Shown: positions 8,030-16,641 of the stretch, piece by piece
Layout of the letters: every line of letters starts with the position of its first letter
Position numbering within the stretch: the first letter of the stretch is position 1
NCBI GenBank assembly: GCA_964557845.1
Contig: CAZLBV010000330.1
Location: 1-31,624, forward strand
Direction of reading: 5' to 3'
DNA: 31,624 nt
DNA from: CAZLBV01 sp964557845
Lineage (GTDB): Bacteria; Acidobacteriota; Aminicenantia; Aminicenantales; Aminicenantaceae
Notes under the pieces: model-generated
Databases searched by the model: none
What the model was told of the DNA's origin: nothing
The model's input: only the letters and a program-made list of their open reading frames with translations
Made by a program: the position numbers and the translations under genes

Positions 8030-8353
8030 TTAGGGCGACATACTCCAGGTATCGATGGTGATGGATTCTTCGATACTGATTTGTTCATGTTCATAGTTGG
8101 CGGGAATGACGTAAGAGTCTCCTTCTTCTACCGTTACTTCTTCTTTTTTCTTTCCGTCATTTATGATGATTTTTTGTTTTCCTTTAAGAAGGGTAGTGAT
8201 CTGTTCATAAGAATGTTTATGGGGAGGAACCCGGGAACCTTTTTCGTACAGGAATTTGGCTAAAAGTATGTCTTTTCCGCATGCAAGTGTGTAACGTGTG
8301 ACTCCTTCGAAAACCTCAACTTTAGTTTGATCTTTTTTTGTGATTTTGAACAT
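8030..8353 (-). CDS. Small cupin-domain protein
   Basis: A 107-residue single-domain cupin_2 protein. Motif 1 is PPHKHSYEQ (His45, His47, Glu50). Motif 2 is VEEGDSYVIPANYEHE with His89. Together these give the usual 3-His/1-Glu metal site. Such stand-alone cupins are often dioxygenase-like, isomerase or ligand-sensing proteins; no substrate can be named. A GGGAGG five bases before the ATG supports the start. It is the last gene of a three-gene minus-strand set with acylphosphatase and the TRASH-domain protein, although 117 bases separate it from acylphosphatase. Confidence 0.88.
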   Translation of the reverse strand: MFKITKKDQTKVEVFEGVTRYTLACGKDILLAKFLYEKGSRVPPHKHSYEQITTLLKGKQKIIINDGKKKEEVTVEEGDSYVIPANYEHEQISIEESITIDTWSMSP

Positions 8354-8470
8354 GCTCTTCCTCCCGGTCTAACCTAATCTTTAATATGCGAGTATAGAAA
8401 TATATCATTTTTTTTTTACTTGAAGCAATTTTTTTCAATCGTTGTCTTCGTTTTCAAACTGATATTTTTT

Positions 8471-8746
8471 TCACCATGTGATCCTGAAGTCTTTGTATTC
8501 CCCGGTATATTCTTCCCAGATCAATTCTGTATTTTCGACCCTGGACAGAGAAGGCCCTTCTTTCAGTTTGTTAATAAGGGTCTCAATTTTTTCTTTCTCA
8601 CCTTCTACAACAGCTTCGACCCGGCCGTCATACAAATTTTTAACCCAACCGGTTAAATGTAAAGAGGAAGCCCATTTTTGGGTGAAATCACGATAACATA
8701 CTCCCTGAACGCGTCCGGATACGAATATATGCGCTCTGCTTTCCAT
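8471..8746 (-). CDS. acyP: Acylphosphatase
   Basis: A 91-residue protein matching the whole acylphosphatase family. The GRVQGVCYRDF loop (residues 11-21) contains catalytic Arg19. GWVKNLYDGRVEAVVEGE (33-50) contains Asn37, the second catalytic residue. The closing YTGEYKDFRITW strand is also typical. The enzyme hydrolyses carboxyl-phosphate bonds such as acetyl- or 1,3-bisphosphoglyceryl-phosphate in the cytoplasm. Length and both active-site motifs are normal. Neighbours give no specific pathway. Confidence 0.95.
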   Translation of the reverse strand: MESRAHIFVSGRVQGVCYRDFTQKWASSLHLTGWVKNLYDGRVEAVVEGEKEKIETLINKLKEGPSLSRVENTELIWEEYTGEYKDFRITW

Positions 8747-8814
8747 TTGAATAATTTATGATAGCACAAGTTATATCAACCTTTAAAGAAAATTATATAA
8801 ATCATTACCTTGAA

Positions 8815-8905
8815 AACAGAACATAGATGATAAAATTTAGAAGATAGAATAAAATCCAAAGGACGAAATGCGATAAAAATTCAGATGCTAAAATGTTCTA
8901 AATTC
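8815..8905. repeat. Intergenic A-rich dispersed repeat, copy 1
   Basis: This stretch between the acylphosphatase gene and the TRASH-domain gene shares with 20808-20925 an exact 16-mer (AATTTAGAAGATAGAA at 8834-8849 and 20819-20834), the word AAATCCAAA, and a diverged TTCARATGCT..AAATTC tract in the same order. It looks like a decayed copy of a dispersed intergenic repeat. No open frame is seen in it. Confidence 0.5.
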
Positions 8906-8947
8906 AATCCTCATACACTCATTCTCCCATTCACTCATCTTCTTATT

Positions 8948-9217
8948 TTAATGTTTGATATGAGATTCAAGGAATTTATGTTTGCATTTTTCAGAACAAA
9001 AGTAATATTCTTTTCCCTGAAAAACGGTTTTTATGGCTTCATCTTTAGGAAGATAGACATCACAGACTTCATCTTTAACCATGATGCCTTGATTTTTAAC
9101 TTGGTTTTCAACTCGATTTCTGGGGGATGAAGCGGGTTTTTGAAAAAGACGAAATAATTTCAAGATAACGTATATGAGAAGAGCATAAAAAATTATCCGA
9201 AAAAATGAAATAAGCAT
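8948..9217 (-). CDS. Membrane-anchored TRASH/YHS-like metal-binding small protein
   Basis: An 89-residue protein. Residues 1-26 form an N-terminal membrane anchor. A polar linker follows (about 27-45). The C-terminal domain has Cys52, Cys74 and Cys78 in the pattern C-x21-C-x3-C within VCDVYLPKDEA and YYFCSEKCKHKF. This is the arrangement of TRASH/YHS domains that bind soft or transition metals. Similar short proteins with a TM anchor plus this domain are common but uncharacterised. The upstream bases carry no clear ribosome-binding site, and the start is taken because the hydrophobic anchor begins immediately. Confidence 0.75.
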   Translation of the reverse strand: MLISFFRIIFYALLIYVILKLFRLFQKPASSPRNRVENQVKNQGIMVKDEVCDVYLPKDEAIKTVFQGKEYYFCSEKCKHKFLESHIKH

Positions 9218-9406
9218 ACTGTTATTTTGTACTATCCCTATATATAAGTCAAAAAAATTATAAGAATCATCTATTTATAAATTTATAATTAATTATCAAA
9301 TACGATATTATAATATGTCGATAACGAATAATCGCAGCTTCTGGATGATTCAGTTTTGGTATTGTGTCTTAAGGATGATATTTCTATAATAAGATGGTCG
9401 AGAAGA

Positions 9407-10360
9407 ATGAAAGAACTTGCTGAAGCCATATTAAGGGGTGATCAAAGAGCTGTAGCTCAAGGTATTTCTATCGTTGAAAACGATATGGATCGAGCCCAAA
9501 TGTTGATAAAAGAACTTTTTACAAATTCCAGTGAGGCGGTAGTTATTGGAGTGACAGGGGTTCCTGGATCCGGGAAAAGCACTCTGATGGATCAGATGAT
9601 CGACTGGTTCAGGAAAAGAAACATAAGCTTAGGGGTGGTAGCGGTCGATCCTTCCAGTCCCTTCACGGGAGGTGCGGTTTTAGGTGACAGGCTTAGAATG
9701 ATGAGGCATAGTACCGATCCCGGAGTCTTCATTAGAAGTATGGCGACAAGGGGGTATTTGGGTGGCTTGGCTAAATCCACTGGCGATGCGGTAGAGATTT
9801 TAGAAGCCTCCGGAAAAGAGATCATTTTGGTTGAAACGGTAGGAGTTGGTCAGGATGAGGTTGAGGTGGTCAGCCTTGCAGATGTGATCCTGGTAGTTTT
9901 GATCCCCGGGGATGGAGACGATATCCAGATCTTTAAAGCCGGGCTGATGGAAATAGCAGATATTTTTGTTTTGAATAAATCAGATTCGGCCCATTCTGAA
10001 AAAACCGAGACCCGGTTAAAGGCTTTATTGGAATTAGATTCAAATAAAAAAACAACCCCCCCTGTGTTTAAAACTATAGCGACCTCCGGGGAGGGAATAG
10101 AAGATTTTATGCGAAATCTGGTTGAACATTATTCGGCCAAACTCCCTGATAGGATGGGCTTACGAAGAAAAGAAATGATAGCAAAGATGCTTAAAGAAAT
10201 AATCAATATGAAGATGCAAAAAAAAATATTCACCTATATTGATGATTCTGAATACAATGAATTCGTGGATAGAGTATACCAAAAAAAACTAGATCCATAT
10301 ACTGCAGCCGACATGATCCTGAAAAAAAGCATGGAGGATAAGGATGATAAAAGGGATTGA
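9407..10360 (+). CDS. meaB: Methylmalonyl-CoA mutase-associated GTPase MeaB (ArgK/MMAA family)
   Basis: A 317-residue SIMIBI-class GTPase that protects and loads cobalamin-dependent methylmalonyl-CoA mutase. Motifs, counted from the ATG at 9407: P-loop GVPGSGKS (51-58), VAVDPSSPFTGGAVLGDRLRM (78-98), RSMATRGYLGGLA (110-122), ETVGVGQDE switch (143-151) and NKSD (190-193). The frame continues upstream to a TTG at 9356. The ATG at 9407 is preferred because MKELAEAILRGDQRA is the usual family N-terminus and the resulting length is normal. The gene overlaps the epimerase gene by 17 bases. The mutase subunits are not in the window. Confidence 0.95.
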   Translation: MKELAEAILRGDQRAVAQGISIVENDMDRAQMLIKELFTNSSEAVVIGVTGVPGSGKSTLMDQMIDWFRKRNISLGVVAVDPSSPFTGGAVLGDRLRMMRHSTDPGVFIRSMATRGYLGGLAKSTGDAVEILEASGKEIILVETVGVGQDEVEVVSLADVILVVLIPGDGDDIQIFKAGLMEIADIFVLNKSDSAHSEKTETRLKALLELDSNKKTTPPVFKTIATSGEGIEDFMRNLVEHYSAKLPDRMGLRRKEMIAKMLKEIINMKMQKKIFTYIDDSEYNEFVDRVYQKKLDPYTAADMILKKSMEDKDDKRD

Positions 10361-10748
10361 TCACATTGGGATCGCTGTCAGTGATCATAGAGAAAGTATA
10401 TCCAGATGGGAAAAACTGACTGGAGAGAAAGCCGGAAAAAGTGAACAGGTTGACGAGCAAGGCGTGGTGCTGTCAAAACTCAAACTAAAAACAGGCCCTG
10501 TGATCGAGCTGTTAGCTCCCACAGGAGATGAAACACCGGTAGGAAGGTTTCTCAAAAAGAGAGGCCCGGGAATACATCATATTTGCTTTCAAGTAAGTGA
10601 TCTAGATCTTTTGGTCAAGAGTCTGAAAGAAAACGGGATACGATTTGTTCAGGATGTTCCCGTAAAGGGCTCTGAAGGCAGCCGGGTTATTTTTATTCAT
10701 CCGGGTGATTTTAATGGAGTTCTCATTGAGTTGAGAGAAACAGGTTGA
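10344..10748 (+). CDS. mce: Methylmalonyl-CoA epimerase
   Basis: A 134-residue protein of the vicinal-oxygen-chelate fold that interconverts (S)- and (R)-methylmalonyl-CoA. It has the family starts and metal-site segments: IDHIGIAVSD (His7), GPGIHHICFQVSD (His78/His79) and the closing GVLIELRE (Glu129). GGAGGATAAGG before the ATG acts as ribosome-binding site from inside the end of meaB. The pairing meaB-mce is classic for propionate/succinate interconversion and supports a B12-dependent methylmalonyl-CoA route in this organism. Confidence 0.94.
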   Translation: MIKGIDHIGIAVSDHRESISRWEKLTGEKAGKSEQVDEQGVVLSKLKLKTGPVIELLAPTGDETPVGRFLKKRGPGIHHICFQVSDLDLLVKSLKENGIRFVQDVPVKGSEGSRVIFIHPGDFNGVLIELRETG

Positions 10749-10751
10749 ACC

Positions 10752-11258
10752 TTATCTTTGATGAAAGAGAATTATTATCCAGCGGGCAAAAGCCTTAGCA
10801 TCTTCTAGATCGGATTGATCCGGGTGGTTTTTAGCTGTTGGAGCCATTTCTGCCCAGGCTCTGTCTTCTAGCGATTTAAGTAAAATATCGAGAGCTTCAA
10901 ACGAAACTTCTCCCCTGCAGGAGAATGTTCCCAGGACATCCAGTTTGCTGGCTAGAGTCACAGCATATTCTAAAGCTTCTCTGGATAATTGGGTCCCAGC
11001 AATTGAGCCATGGGTTGAAAACAGGGCGATTTTTTTCCCGGAAGGGATATTTTTAATGAAGGCCTCTGCTTGATAGGGGACTGTATGTGTGATTACGGGA
11101 AATCCAATGAAGATCAGGTCGGAAGTTTTAATCTCATCTTCTGTAACTTCATGGATCGGTTTTATTTTCTTATCTTGTTTTAACGTATCGTAAATGGCTT
11201 CGGCAACTTTTTTAGTATTGCCAGTTTGGCTAAAATATGTAACTAAGAAGTTAGACAT
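10752..11258 (-). CDS. Flavodoxin-family protein
   Basis: A 168-residue protein. The first strand and FMN-phosphate loop read NFLVTYFSQTGNTKKVAEAI (residues 3-22). DLIFIGFPVITHTVPYQAEAF and KKIALFSTHGSIAGTQ form the next strands and the isoalloxazine-binding loops. It may carry electrons or act as a flavodoxin-like quinone/ferric reductase. It is the distal gene of the minus-strand group, 15 bases after the beta-barrel gene. Its stop lies only three bases from that of mce on the opposite strand, with no terminator hairpin between. Confidence 0.88.
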   Translation of the reverse strand: MSNFLVTYFSQTGNTKKVAEAIYDTLKQDKKIKPIHEVTEDEIKTSDLIFIGFPVITHTVPYQAEAFIKNIPSGKKIALFSTHGSIAGTQLSREALEYAVTLASKLDVLGTFSCRGEVSFEALDILLKSLEDRAWAEMAPTAKNHPDQSDLEDAKAFARWIIILFHQR

Positions 11259-11273
11259 TGTGATATCGATAGA

Positions 11274-12206
11274 TTAAAATTTGAATCTGATTCCAAGCTT
11301 TATTGCTAGCCCACCAAAATCAAACTCACCCTGCCTGATATCCCGGATTTCAGGGCCATCTGGCTTTTTTTCGTGTCCGCTTAAGACTGAATAATATTCT
11401 GTCAAATTTGCCATGGTCGTTTCGTAAAAATACAATGTTTCTTTACCGCTGATATTTTGTTCTGTTATTTTTCCATTGAGATTTTCAATAATAGATTGAG
11501 AATAGGACCCTTTATAACCATCAGCATTGGCCCATAATTTCTCTGCTTCGAGAACAAAGGCAAGATATTGAATTAATTCAAATTCTAAAGCCAAGGAAGC
11601 ATATATTCCAAGGGCTTCTGACCGGTAGTCTGTTTCCTTGTCATTAAAATAAATGAATTCTTTTCCAAAGCTGGAAAAATAACTTTCTTTGTTTTCTATT
11701 ACCGTATATTTATTGAAAACGAGATAACGGCCGAATTGAGTCACCAGGTGAAGTTTGGGATAAAAAGGGAGTTGGAAATTATAGCTAAAACCTAGTTTGA
11801 ACATCAGTGCTTTGGTTTGATTATTCAAATATATATATTCTTTTTGATCTCCTGTAAGATTTTGAAAAGTGATATCGCCTTCTGCTATTGAAGAACTCTG
11901 CCCACCGCTGCCATTGATGGCGAATCCCTGATAGATCGGAATCCTTACAGAAAACTCAAGGTTGTTTTTAAAGTCAAGGGGATTTAATTCACCTTGGAGA
12001 TTACCGTTATTAAGTGCGGCATAGTCTTTCCAGCTTTCATTAAAAGATTCGATCCACGTATTAACATCTCCTATGTTCATAGAATTAGCATTATAACTGA
12101 TCCGTAAGCTCACATTTTCTTTTCCATAGGAAGATACGCAGACGATGATCAGGAGAAAAGTCAAGGTTAGAAAAAATTTTAATTTTGGCATTTTAACACC
12201 GTGCAT
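11274..12206 (-). CDS. Predicted outer-membrane beta-barrel protein
   Basis: A 310-residue exported protein of no family I recognise. A signal peptide occupies roughly the first 28 residues (basic KMPKLK, then FFLTLTFLLIIVCVSS). The mature part has alternating aromatic/hydrophobic strands with polar turns. It ends in GLAIKLGIRFKF, a typical C-terminal barrel strand with terminal Phe. Strand-like segments such as ALMFKLGFSYNFQLPF and HLVTQFGRYLVFNKY support an outer-membrane porin- or OmpW-like barrel. Start is Met1 or Met6 (12206 or 12191). It may depend on the kinase upstream, but a 98-base gap with an inverted repeat separates them. Confidence 0.65.
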   Translation of the reverse strand: MHGVKMPKLKFFLTLTFLLIIVCVSSYGKENVSLRISYNANSMNIGDVNTWIESFNESWKDYAALNNGNLQGELNPLDFKNNLEFSVRIPIYQGFAINGSGGQSSSIAEGDITFQNLTGDQKEYIYLNNQTKALMFKLGFSYNFQLPFYPKLHLVTQFGRYLVFNKYTVIENKESYFSSFGKEFIYFNDKETDYRSEALGIYASLALEFELIQYLAFVLEAEKLWANADGYKGSYSQSIIENLNGKITEQNISGKETLYFYETTMANLTEYYSVLSGHEKKPDGPEIRDIRQGEFDFGGLAIKLGIRFKF

Positions 12207-12237
12207 TATCCCATAAATAATATAAAAATTCTACATT

Positions 12238-12276
12238 TTCCTGATTTTAGTCGGAACAGATGATCAAAATCAGGAA
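12238..12276. promoter_or_regulatory. Perfect 11-bp inverted repeat between kinase and beta-barrel genes
   Basis: TTCCTGATTTT (12238-12248) and AAAATCAGGAA (12266-12276) are exact reverse complements, separated by 17 bases. It lies after the kinase stop and before the beta-barrel start on the minus strand. No immediate T-run follows the stem, so it is either a processing or attenuating hairpin or a protein-binding operator. Confidence 0.5.
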
Positions 12277-12304
12277 TTAGAGTAAGATAAATGAAAATCG
12301 TGGA

Positions 12305-15300
12305 TCAGTCGATTGGAAGTGTGATTGCTATGGTCAAGCCTTGTCCTTTGCGGCTTTCGGCTGTGATTGTACCTTGGTGATCTTGAATAATTTTTTTCGC
12401 AATCGGAAGTCCCAAGCCGGTTCCAGCATCCTTGGTTGAAAAGTAAGGTTCAAATATTCTTTGCAACATCTCTTGGTCGATCCCTGGTCCGGTGTCCTGG
12501 ATCACAAGAAATAATTTGTTCTTATCTTTCTTTAGACTGATCTTGATCTTCCCGCCGTTTTTTATAGATTCTATCGCATTCGTGATCAAATTCCTGAGAA
12601 CGATCATCATTTTAGCTTTATCACCCTGAAACACAAATTTATCACCACTGTAGTTCTCCTCGAACTCTATCTTGTCGGACAGAAGAGATTTATATGGTTC
12701 GATCGTTTCCTTGATCAGTGCTTTTAAATCAATAGATTCTTTTTGAAGTAGAGAGGCCTTTGAAGTTTCCAGAAATTCCTGGGCGATCCTCCTTAGATTT
12801 TCTACTTCTTTAATTATGTAAGAAGCGGATTCCTGTAATGTATCTTTGAATTTTTTAGGATTATCTTCGTATACTCTGAGGAGATGCTGGACGGATAGCT
12901 GGATCGGGGTCAAAGGATTTTTTATCTCGTGTGCTACTTTCCTTGACATTTCAGCAGAGGCGACTTTTTGACTGAGCTCAGCCAATTCATGCTGATGTTT
13001 CTTTAAATTCAAAACCATGGTATTGAATCCGTCTGTCAGTGTTTTCATTTCGTCTTGACGATCATAATCGATCCGGGTCTCAAGATCCCCGAGGCTGACT
13101 TTTTTCGTTCCATCTAGCAGCTTTTTGATCGGAGTTATGATCATACTTCCAATGAATTGTGCTAAGAATATCACAAAAATGATAAATATCACTGAAATAA
13201 AAAAGATAAATTCCAAAAGCTCTCCGGTGAGACTGGCAACCTCGGGTTTTTCCTGAGGGAAGGGAAGTGAGATCAATAAGAGAGATTCTTCAAAAAAGTA
13301 GGGGATCGTAAGAGTATGATAGGAATAAGTGCCGATCTTTTCGGTTCGAGTGTAGAAAGGGTTGTTCTCATAGAGTATTTTAAAATAGATTTCACCGTCG
13401 ATGATTTCTGGAAGAAGGCCATAATTAAAAAATTCTCTCCTGCTGGAGGAGATCAAAATACCCTCCTGGTATAAATTTACATCATTGGAAATAGTAGAAC
13501 TGATCCACATCACAACCTCATCTGGGGGAAGGGTAAGTGAAACCTGTTCTTCCTGCTGCAGTAAAATAAAATCCTCTAAGACCCTTTGGGCGAATATGGC
13601 TTGGGTTTCGGCTGCTTTGGTATACTGTCGGTTGAATATTCTTTCGAAAAAACTCTGAGTAGAAAATGAAAACAAAAGCAGGGGAATAAGGGCTATCAAT
13701 ATAAATGAGATATTAACCCGGCTTGAAAAGGACCAAAAAGGATTCTTGATATTGGTTTTTTTTGTGAAGGTTGTGATGGCTAATAATAGTAGGCTGACTA
13801 TAAAAAAATTAAGGAGAAATAACTGCATAAATTCAACTGAATAGCTGATAAAATTTTTCTTAGGAAGGAAAAGGCAGTATATCCTATCGGCATGCGAAAA
13901 GAATAGACCAAAATAAGAAAGGGTATTGTCTTCAAAATCAGACCATACGTCTTCTTTTGAGAGCAGGATCCTTTCTAGAAGACGGGGGGAGATTCCAGAA
14001 GAAATTTTATCCGGGTTGAATGCTAAGGTGCCGTCTTTATCGAAGATAGCAAATCCAAGATCGATCTGACTAAGTGAAGGGAAAGATGTCTCTCTAAGTA
14101 ATTCAAAGTAGGGCGTAGCGGAATAAAGAAAAGGAAGCATGTCATGATCGATAGAAAGATAAATAATGATCCTGCCGGCGTATTCATCACCTTTAAACCA
14201 ATCTCTATACCCAATAAGGAAGTTTTTAACATTTCCCATGTATATTATTTTTTCGTTAAAAATATTCCAGCCGGCTGAAAGGGGGAGTTCAAGCTCGAGC
14301 TGGTGAGTTTCAGGGACGTTTAAAGAAAATCTAGAGATGATTTCTCCGCTTGAGTTTATTATTTCCAGACTGGAATACCAATTATGCTTGGCAATCAGCG
14401 TCTTTCCCCATAAGTATTGGGAAAAATCAGGAGAACCTGCGGTCTCAAAATATGGGATGATGGAGCTTCGTTCTTTATTTATTTCAAGAAAGGATTGACG
14501 CAGAAAAAACACTCCCCAATCTTCTTGAGATTTAATAATATGCTGCAGTCTGTTTTGAATAATGGCTCGATTTTTCAGGCCGGAATAATGGTGAAGGGAA
14601 TAATACATGAAAAATGAAAAAAGGAAAATTCCCACCAATGCTGTGATTTTCCTTTTGGTATTAGGAAAAAATGCAAGAACAGAGATAAAAAAAATGACAG
14701 CAATGTGAAATACTAGAATTAATATAGGGATGTTTTTATATAGGATAAGCAAATAAATGATGGTAAGACCAAGGAGTATAGTCAGGGGAAGGAATCTTTT
14801 TTGCTGATAGATACTGGCACAGTGTCTTAATGCGGAATAGATCCCAACCGAAAAACTGATGAAAAAGAGTAGAATACTAAGAAATAACAGCAAAAATAGA
14901 GGATTCCAGGAAAAATGAAGAAGATCGATATTGGAATGTATAATGGTATTAAACAGTATTTTTTGATAGATATAGATCAAAACTAATGATGAAGAAAAGA
15001 CTGCAGAGATCAGAAAAATAAACTTAAGCAAGGAAGCAGATTTAGGTTCTAAGATAATGTTCTTCTGGGAATATAGAAAAACTGCAGAGAGAATAAGGAA
15101 TAGAAAAAATGAGGTTAGGAATATGTCTCCTGGAGATTTGGTCAAATTCCAAATTGAAAGATATGCAGCATTAGTTGGAGAAAAAACTGGCAGTGATTGA
15201 ATTTTTTCAAGTCCGCTTATTGGAAAGAATAAAAATCTCAACCCGATGAGTATCAAAATGATAATTAAGCCATTGGGGGAAAACTGCTTTTTGCCCTTTG

Positions 15301-16168
15301 TATAGGCAGCGATAAGAAAGATCAATATGAAAACAAGTGAAAATCCGATAGCTATATAACTTAAAAGCAGCAAATTCTCTTTCCGTGCGGAAATACTGGA
15401 AGATAGAGAGGGCGAGCTTAACGTTAGCGTTGCGATTATCTTCCGATCTTCGTTTCTTAGAGGAAAAAACAGAGTTTGAATTTCATCTTGAAGGCTGGGC
15501 TGTCCGATGTATTCATCTTTATGTCTAGAAAAAATCCTTTCAAATCCAGTCAAATTCTCACGGAAATCCCAGTAATCAATAGACAGGTTTTTCAAATATT
15601 TTTGATCTATAAAATGATTATCCTGGAAATAAGATGCTTTTATTTCAGGTAGAAATGCAAGCAGCCTGAAAAAAGCAATCATGTTCGATTCATCCACCTT
15701 AACGAAAGAAACTTGATATACAGAAGCTTTATCCTCGATGACAAGTGAAGAGTCATCCAAAGGGAAAAGGATCTTTCCAGATTCGCTGATGAATATATCC
15801 TTGAACTCTATGACGCTGCCAAGCCAAATAAGCGGATATCCATTTAAATTGTAATACCCTATGCCTTCATAATCTCGATCGAGCTCAAGCTGTTTGAAGT
15901 ATTCAAAGATTTGTTCTTTTTCCTGGGGAAATGGCATGCGCGATAAAGAATCTCTTAGGTTTTTATGGCGTTCAATTACATGAATATACTCTTCTTTGAT
16001 GGACTGGGCCTGTTGTCTTAGTTTGGTTAGGCTTTTCTGATAGTAATTTGAAGAGATAAAAGAAGGAAAGAAAAAGGACAGCAGCAAAAATACAAAGGCA
16101 AGGCCCGCAGTAAAAATAGCGGCCCAAAGAAAATATTTTCTTTTTAGAGAAAAGTTAAATAAGCTCAA
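12305..16168 (-). CDS. Giant 12-TM NtrY-like sensor histidine kinase
   Basis: 1287 residues, far longer than the usual kinase. TM1 is at about 12-36, followed by a first extracytoplasmic domain (37-262). A block of about eight TM helices (266-525) precedes a second extracytoplasmic domain (526-778). TM helices near 780-800 and 818-840 lead to a third such domain (841-982), and a last TM spans 985-1010. HAMP (about 1005-1058) and HisKA follow, with phospho-acceptor His1080 in KVAHEIKNPLTPIQ. The ATPase has N-box NLITNAIE (1193-1200), DTGPG (1225-1229) and GTGLGLP (1249-1255). The kinase core is NtrY/PrrB-like. The start is a TTG inside TTGA overlapping the upstream stop, so translation is coupled. 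No response regulator is nearby. Confidence 0.9.
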   Translation of the reverse strand: MSLFNFSLKRKYFLWAAIFTAGLAFVFLLLSFFFPSFISSNYYQKSLTKLRQQAQSIKEEYIHVIERHKNLRDSLSRMPFPQEKEQIFEYFKQLELDRDYEGIGYYNLNGYPLIWLGSVIEFKDIFISESGKILFPLDDSSLVIEDKASVYQVSFVKVDESNMIAFFRLLAFLPEIKASYFQDNHFIDQKYLKNLSIDYWDFRENLTGFERIFSRHKDEYIGQPSLQDEIQTLFFPLRNEDRKIIATLTLSSPSLSSSISARKENLLLLSYIAIGFSLVFILIFLIAAYTKGKKQFSPNGLIIILILIGLRFLFFPISGLEKIQSLPVFSPTNAAYLSIWNLTKSPGDIFLTSFFLFLILSAVFLYSQKNIILEPKSASLLKFIFLISAVFSSSLVLIYIYQKILFNTIIHSNIDLLHFSWNPLFLLLFLSILLFFISFSVGIYSALRHCASIYQQKRFLPLTILLGLTIIYLLILYKNIPILILVFHIAVIFFISVLAFFPNTKRKITALVGIFLFSFFMYYSLHHYSGLKNRAIIQNRLQHIIKSQEDWGVFFLRQSFLEINKERSSIIPYFETAGSPDFSQYLWGKTLIAKHNWYSSLEIINSSGEIISRFSLNVPETHQLELELPLSAGWNIFNEKIIYMGNVKNFLIGYRDWFKGDEYAGRIIIYLSIDHDMLPFLYSATPYFELLRETSFPSLSQIDLGFAIFDKDGTLAFNPDKISSGISPRLLERILLSKEDVWSDFEDNTLSYFGLFFSHADRIYCLFLPKKNFISYSVEFMQLFLLNFFIVSLLLLAITTFTKKTNIKNPFWSFSSRVNISFILIALIPLLLFSFSTQSFFERIFNRQYTKAAETQAIFAQRVLEDFILLQQEEQVSLTLPPDEVVMWISSTISNDVNLYQEGILISSSRREFFNYGLLPEIIDGEIYFKILYENNPFYTRTEKIGTYSYHTLTIPYFFEESLLLISLPFPQEKPEVASLTGELLEFIFFISVIFIIFVIFLAQFIGSMIITPIKKLLDGTKKVSLGDLETRIDYDRQDEMKTLTDGFNTMVLNLKKHQHELAELSQKVASAEMSRKVAHEIKNPLTPIQLSVQHLLRVYEDNPKKFKDTLQESASYIIKEVENLRRIAQEFLETSKASLLQKESIDLKALIKETIEPYKSLLSDKIEFEENYSGDKFVFQGDKAKMMIVLRNLITNAIESIKNGGKIKISLKKDKNKLFLVIQDTGPGIDQEMLQRIFEPYFSTKDAGTGLGLPIAKKIIQDHQGTITAESRKGQGLTIAITLPID

Positions 16169-16599
16169 ATTTTTTCAGCTTTTATTTCTGATATTATCCA
16201 TGTTTCATTAGCATTGAAATCATTAATATCTTCGACTTTAACCATATAAAAGAAAATATGAAACCCATATTGATTGTTATTTCGTTTGTTTTTGAAAGAC
16301 CATCTTGCTTGATATATACACTGGTTTTCATTAAAAAAGAGAGGAGTGTCCACAGAATAGAATTCAAAAGAAGGAAAGGATGCAAAGATTTTTTTAAAAA
16401 GGAAAAAAGCCTGATGATTTGAGATCAGGTCAGAAAAAGCAATCGGATCAGGCAGCGAGATGCTAATTTTTGTGTTTTCGGGAAAATATGAATACAAAAG
16501 GTTTGGTTCATTTTGAAGAAAAGCTTGTTCGATATTCGAGGTTGTTGGCGGAACCTGGGTTAAAAGGATGATTACAAGATAAAAGAGAATGTTTCCCAT
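16165..16599 (-). CDS. Small secreted protein, NTF2-like/DUF4783-like
   Basis: 144 residues. A short hydrophobic N-terminus (MGNILFYLVIILLTQVPP) looks like a signal peptide or anchor. The rest has an NTF2-like order: helix IEQAFLQNEPNLLYSYF, strand KISISLP, then NHQAFFLFKKIFASFPSFEFYSV, and later antiparallel strands YQARWSFK, YGFHIFFYMVKV and TWIISEIKA. This resembles DUF4783-type proteins, but I place it there only tentatively. Its stop overlaps the TTG start of the giant kinase, so the two are translationally coupled. A periplasmic accessory or ligand-binding partner of the kinase is a reasonable inference. Confidence 0.55.
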   Translation of the reverse strand: MGNILFYLVIILLTQVPPTTSNIEQAFLQNEPNLLYSYFPENTKISISLPDPIAFSDLISNHQAFFLFKKIFASFPSFEFYSVDTPLFFNENQCIYQARWSFKNKRNNNQYGFHIFFYMVKVEDINDFNANETWIISEIKAEKI

Positions 16600-16641
16600 A
16601 AAAAAATTCTACCATAATAACAAGGAAACCGGCAAGAAAGG

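Noticed and set aside
9356..9406. TTG start extending MeaB by 17 residues
   Set aside because: The family N-terminus begins at the ATG at 9407, and the extra residues have no family similarity.
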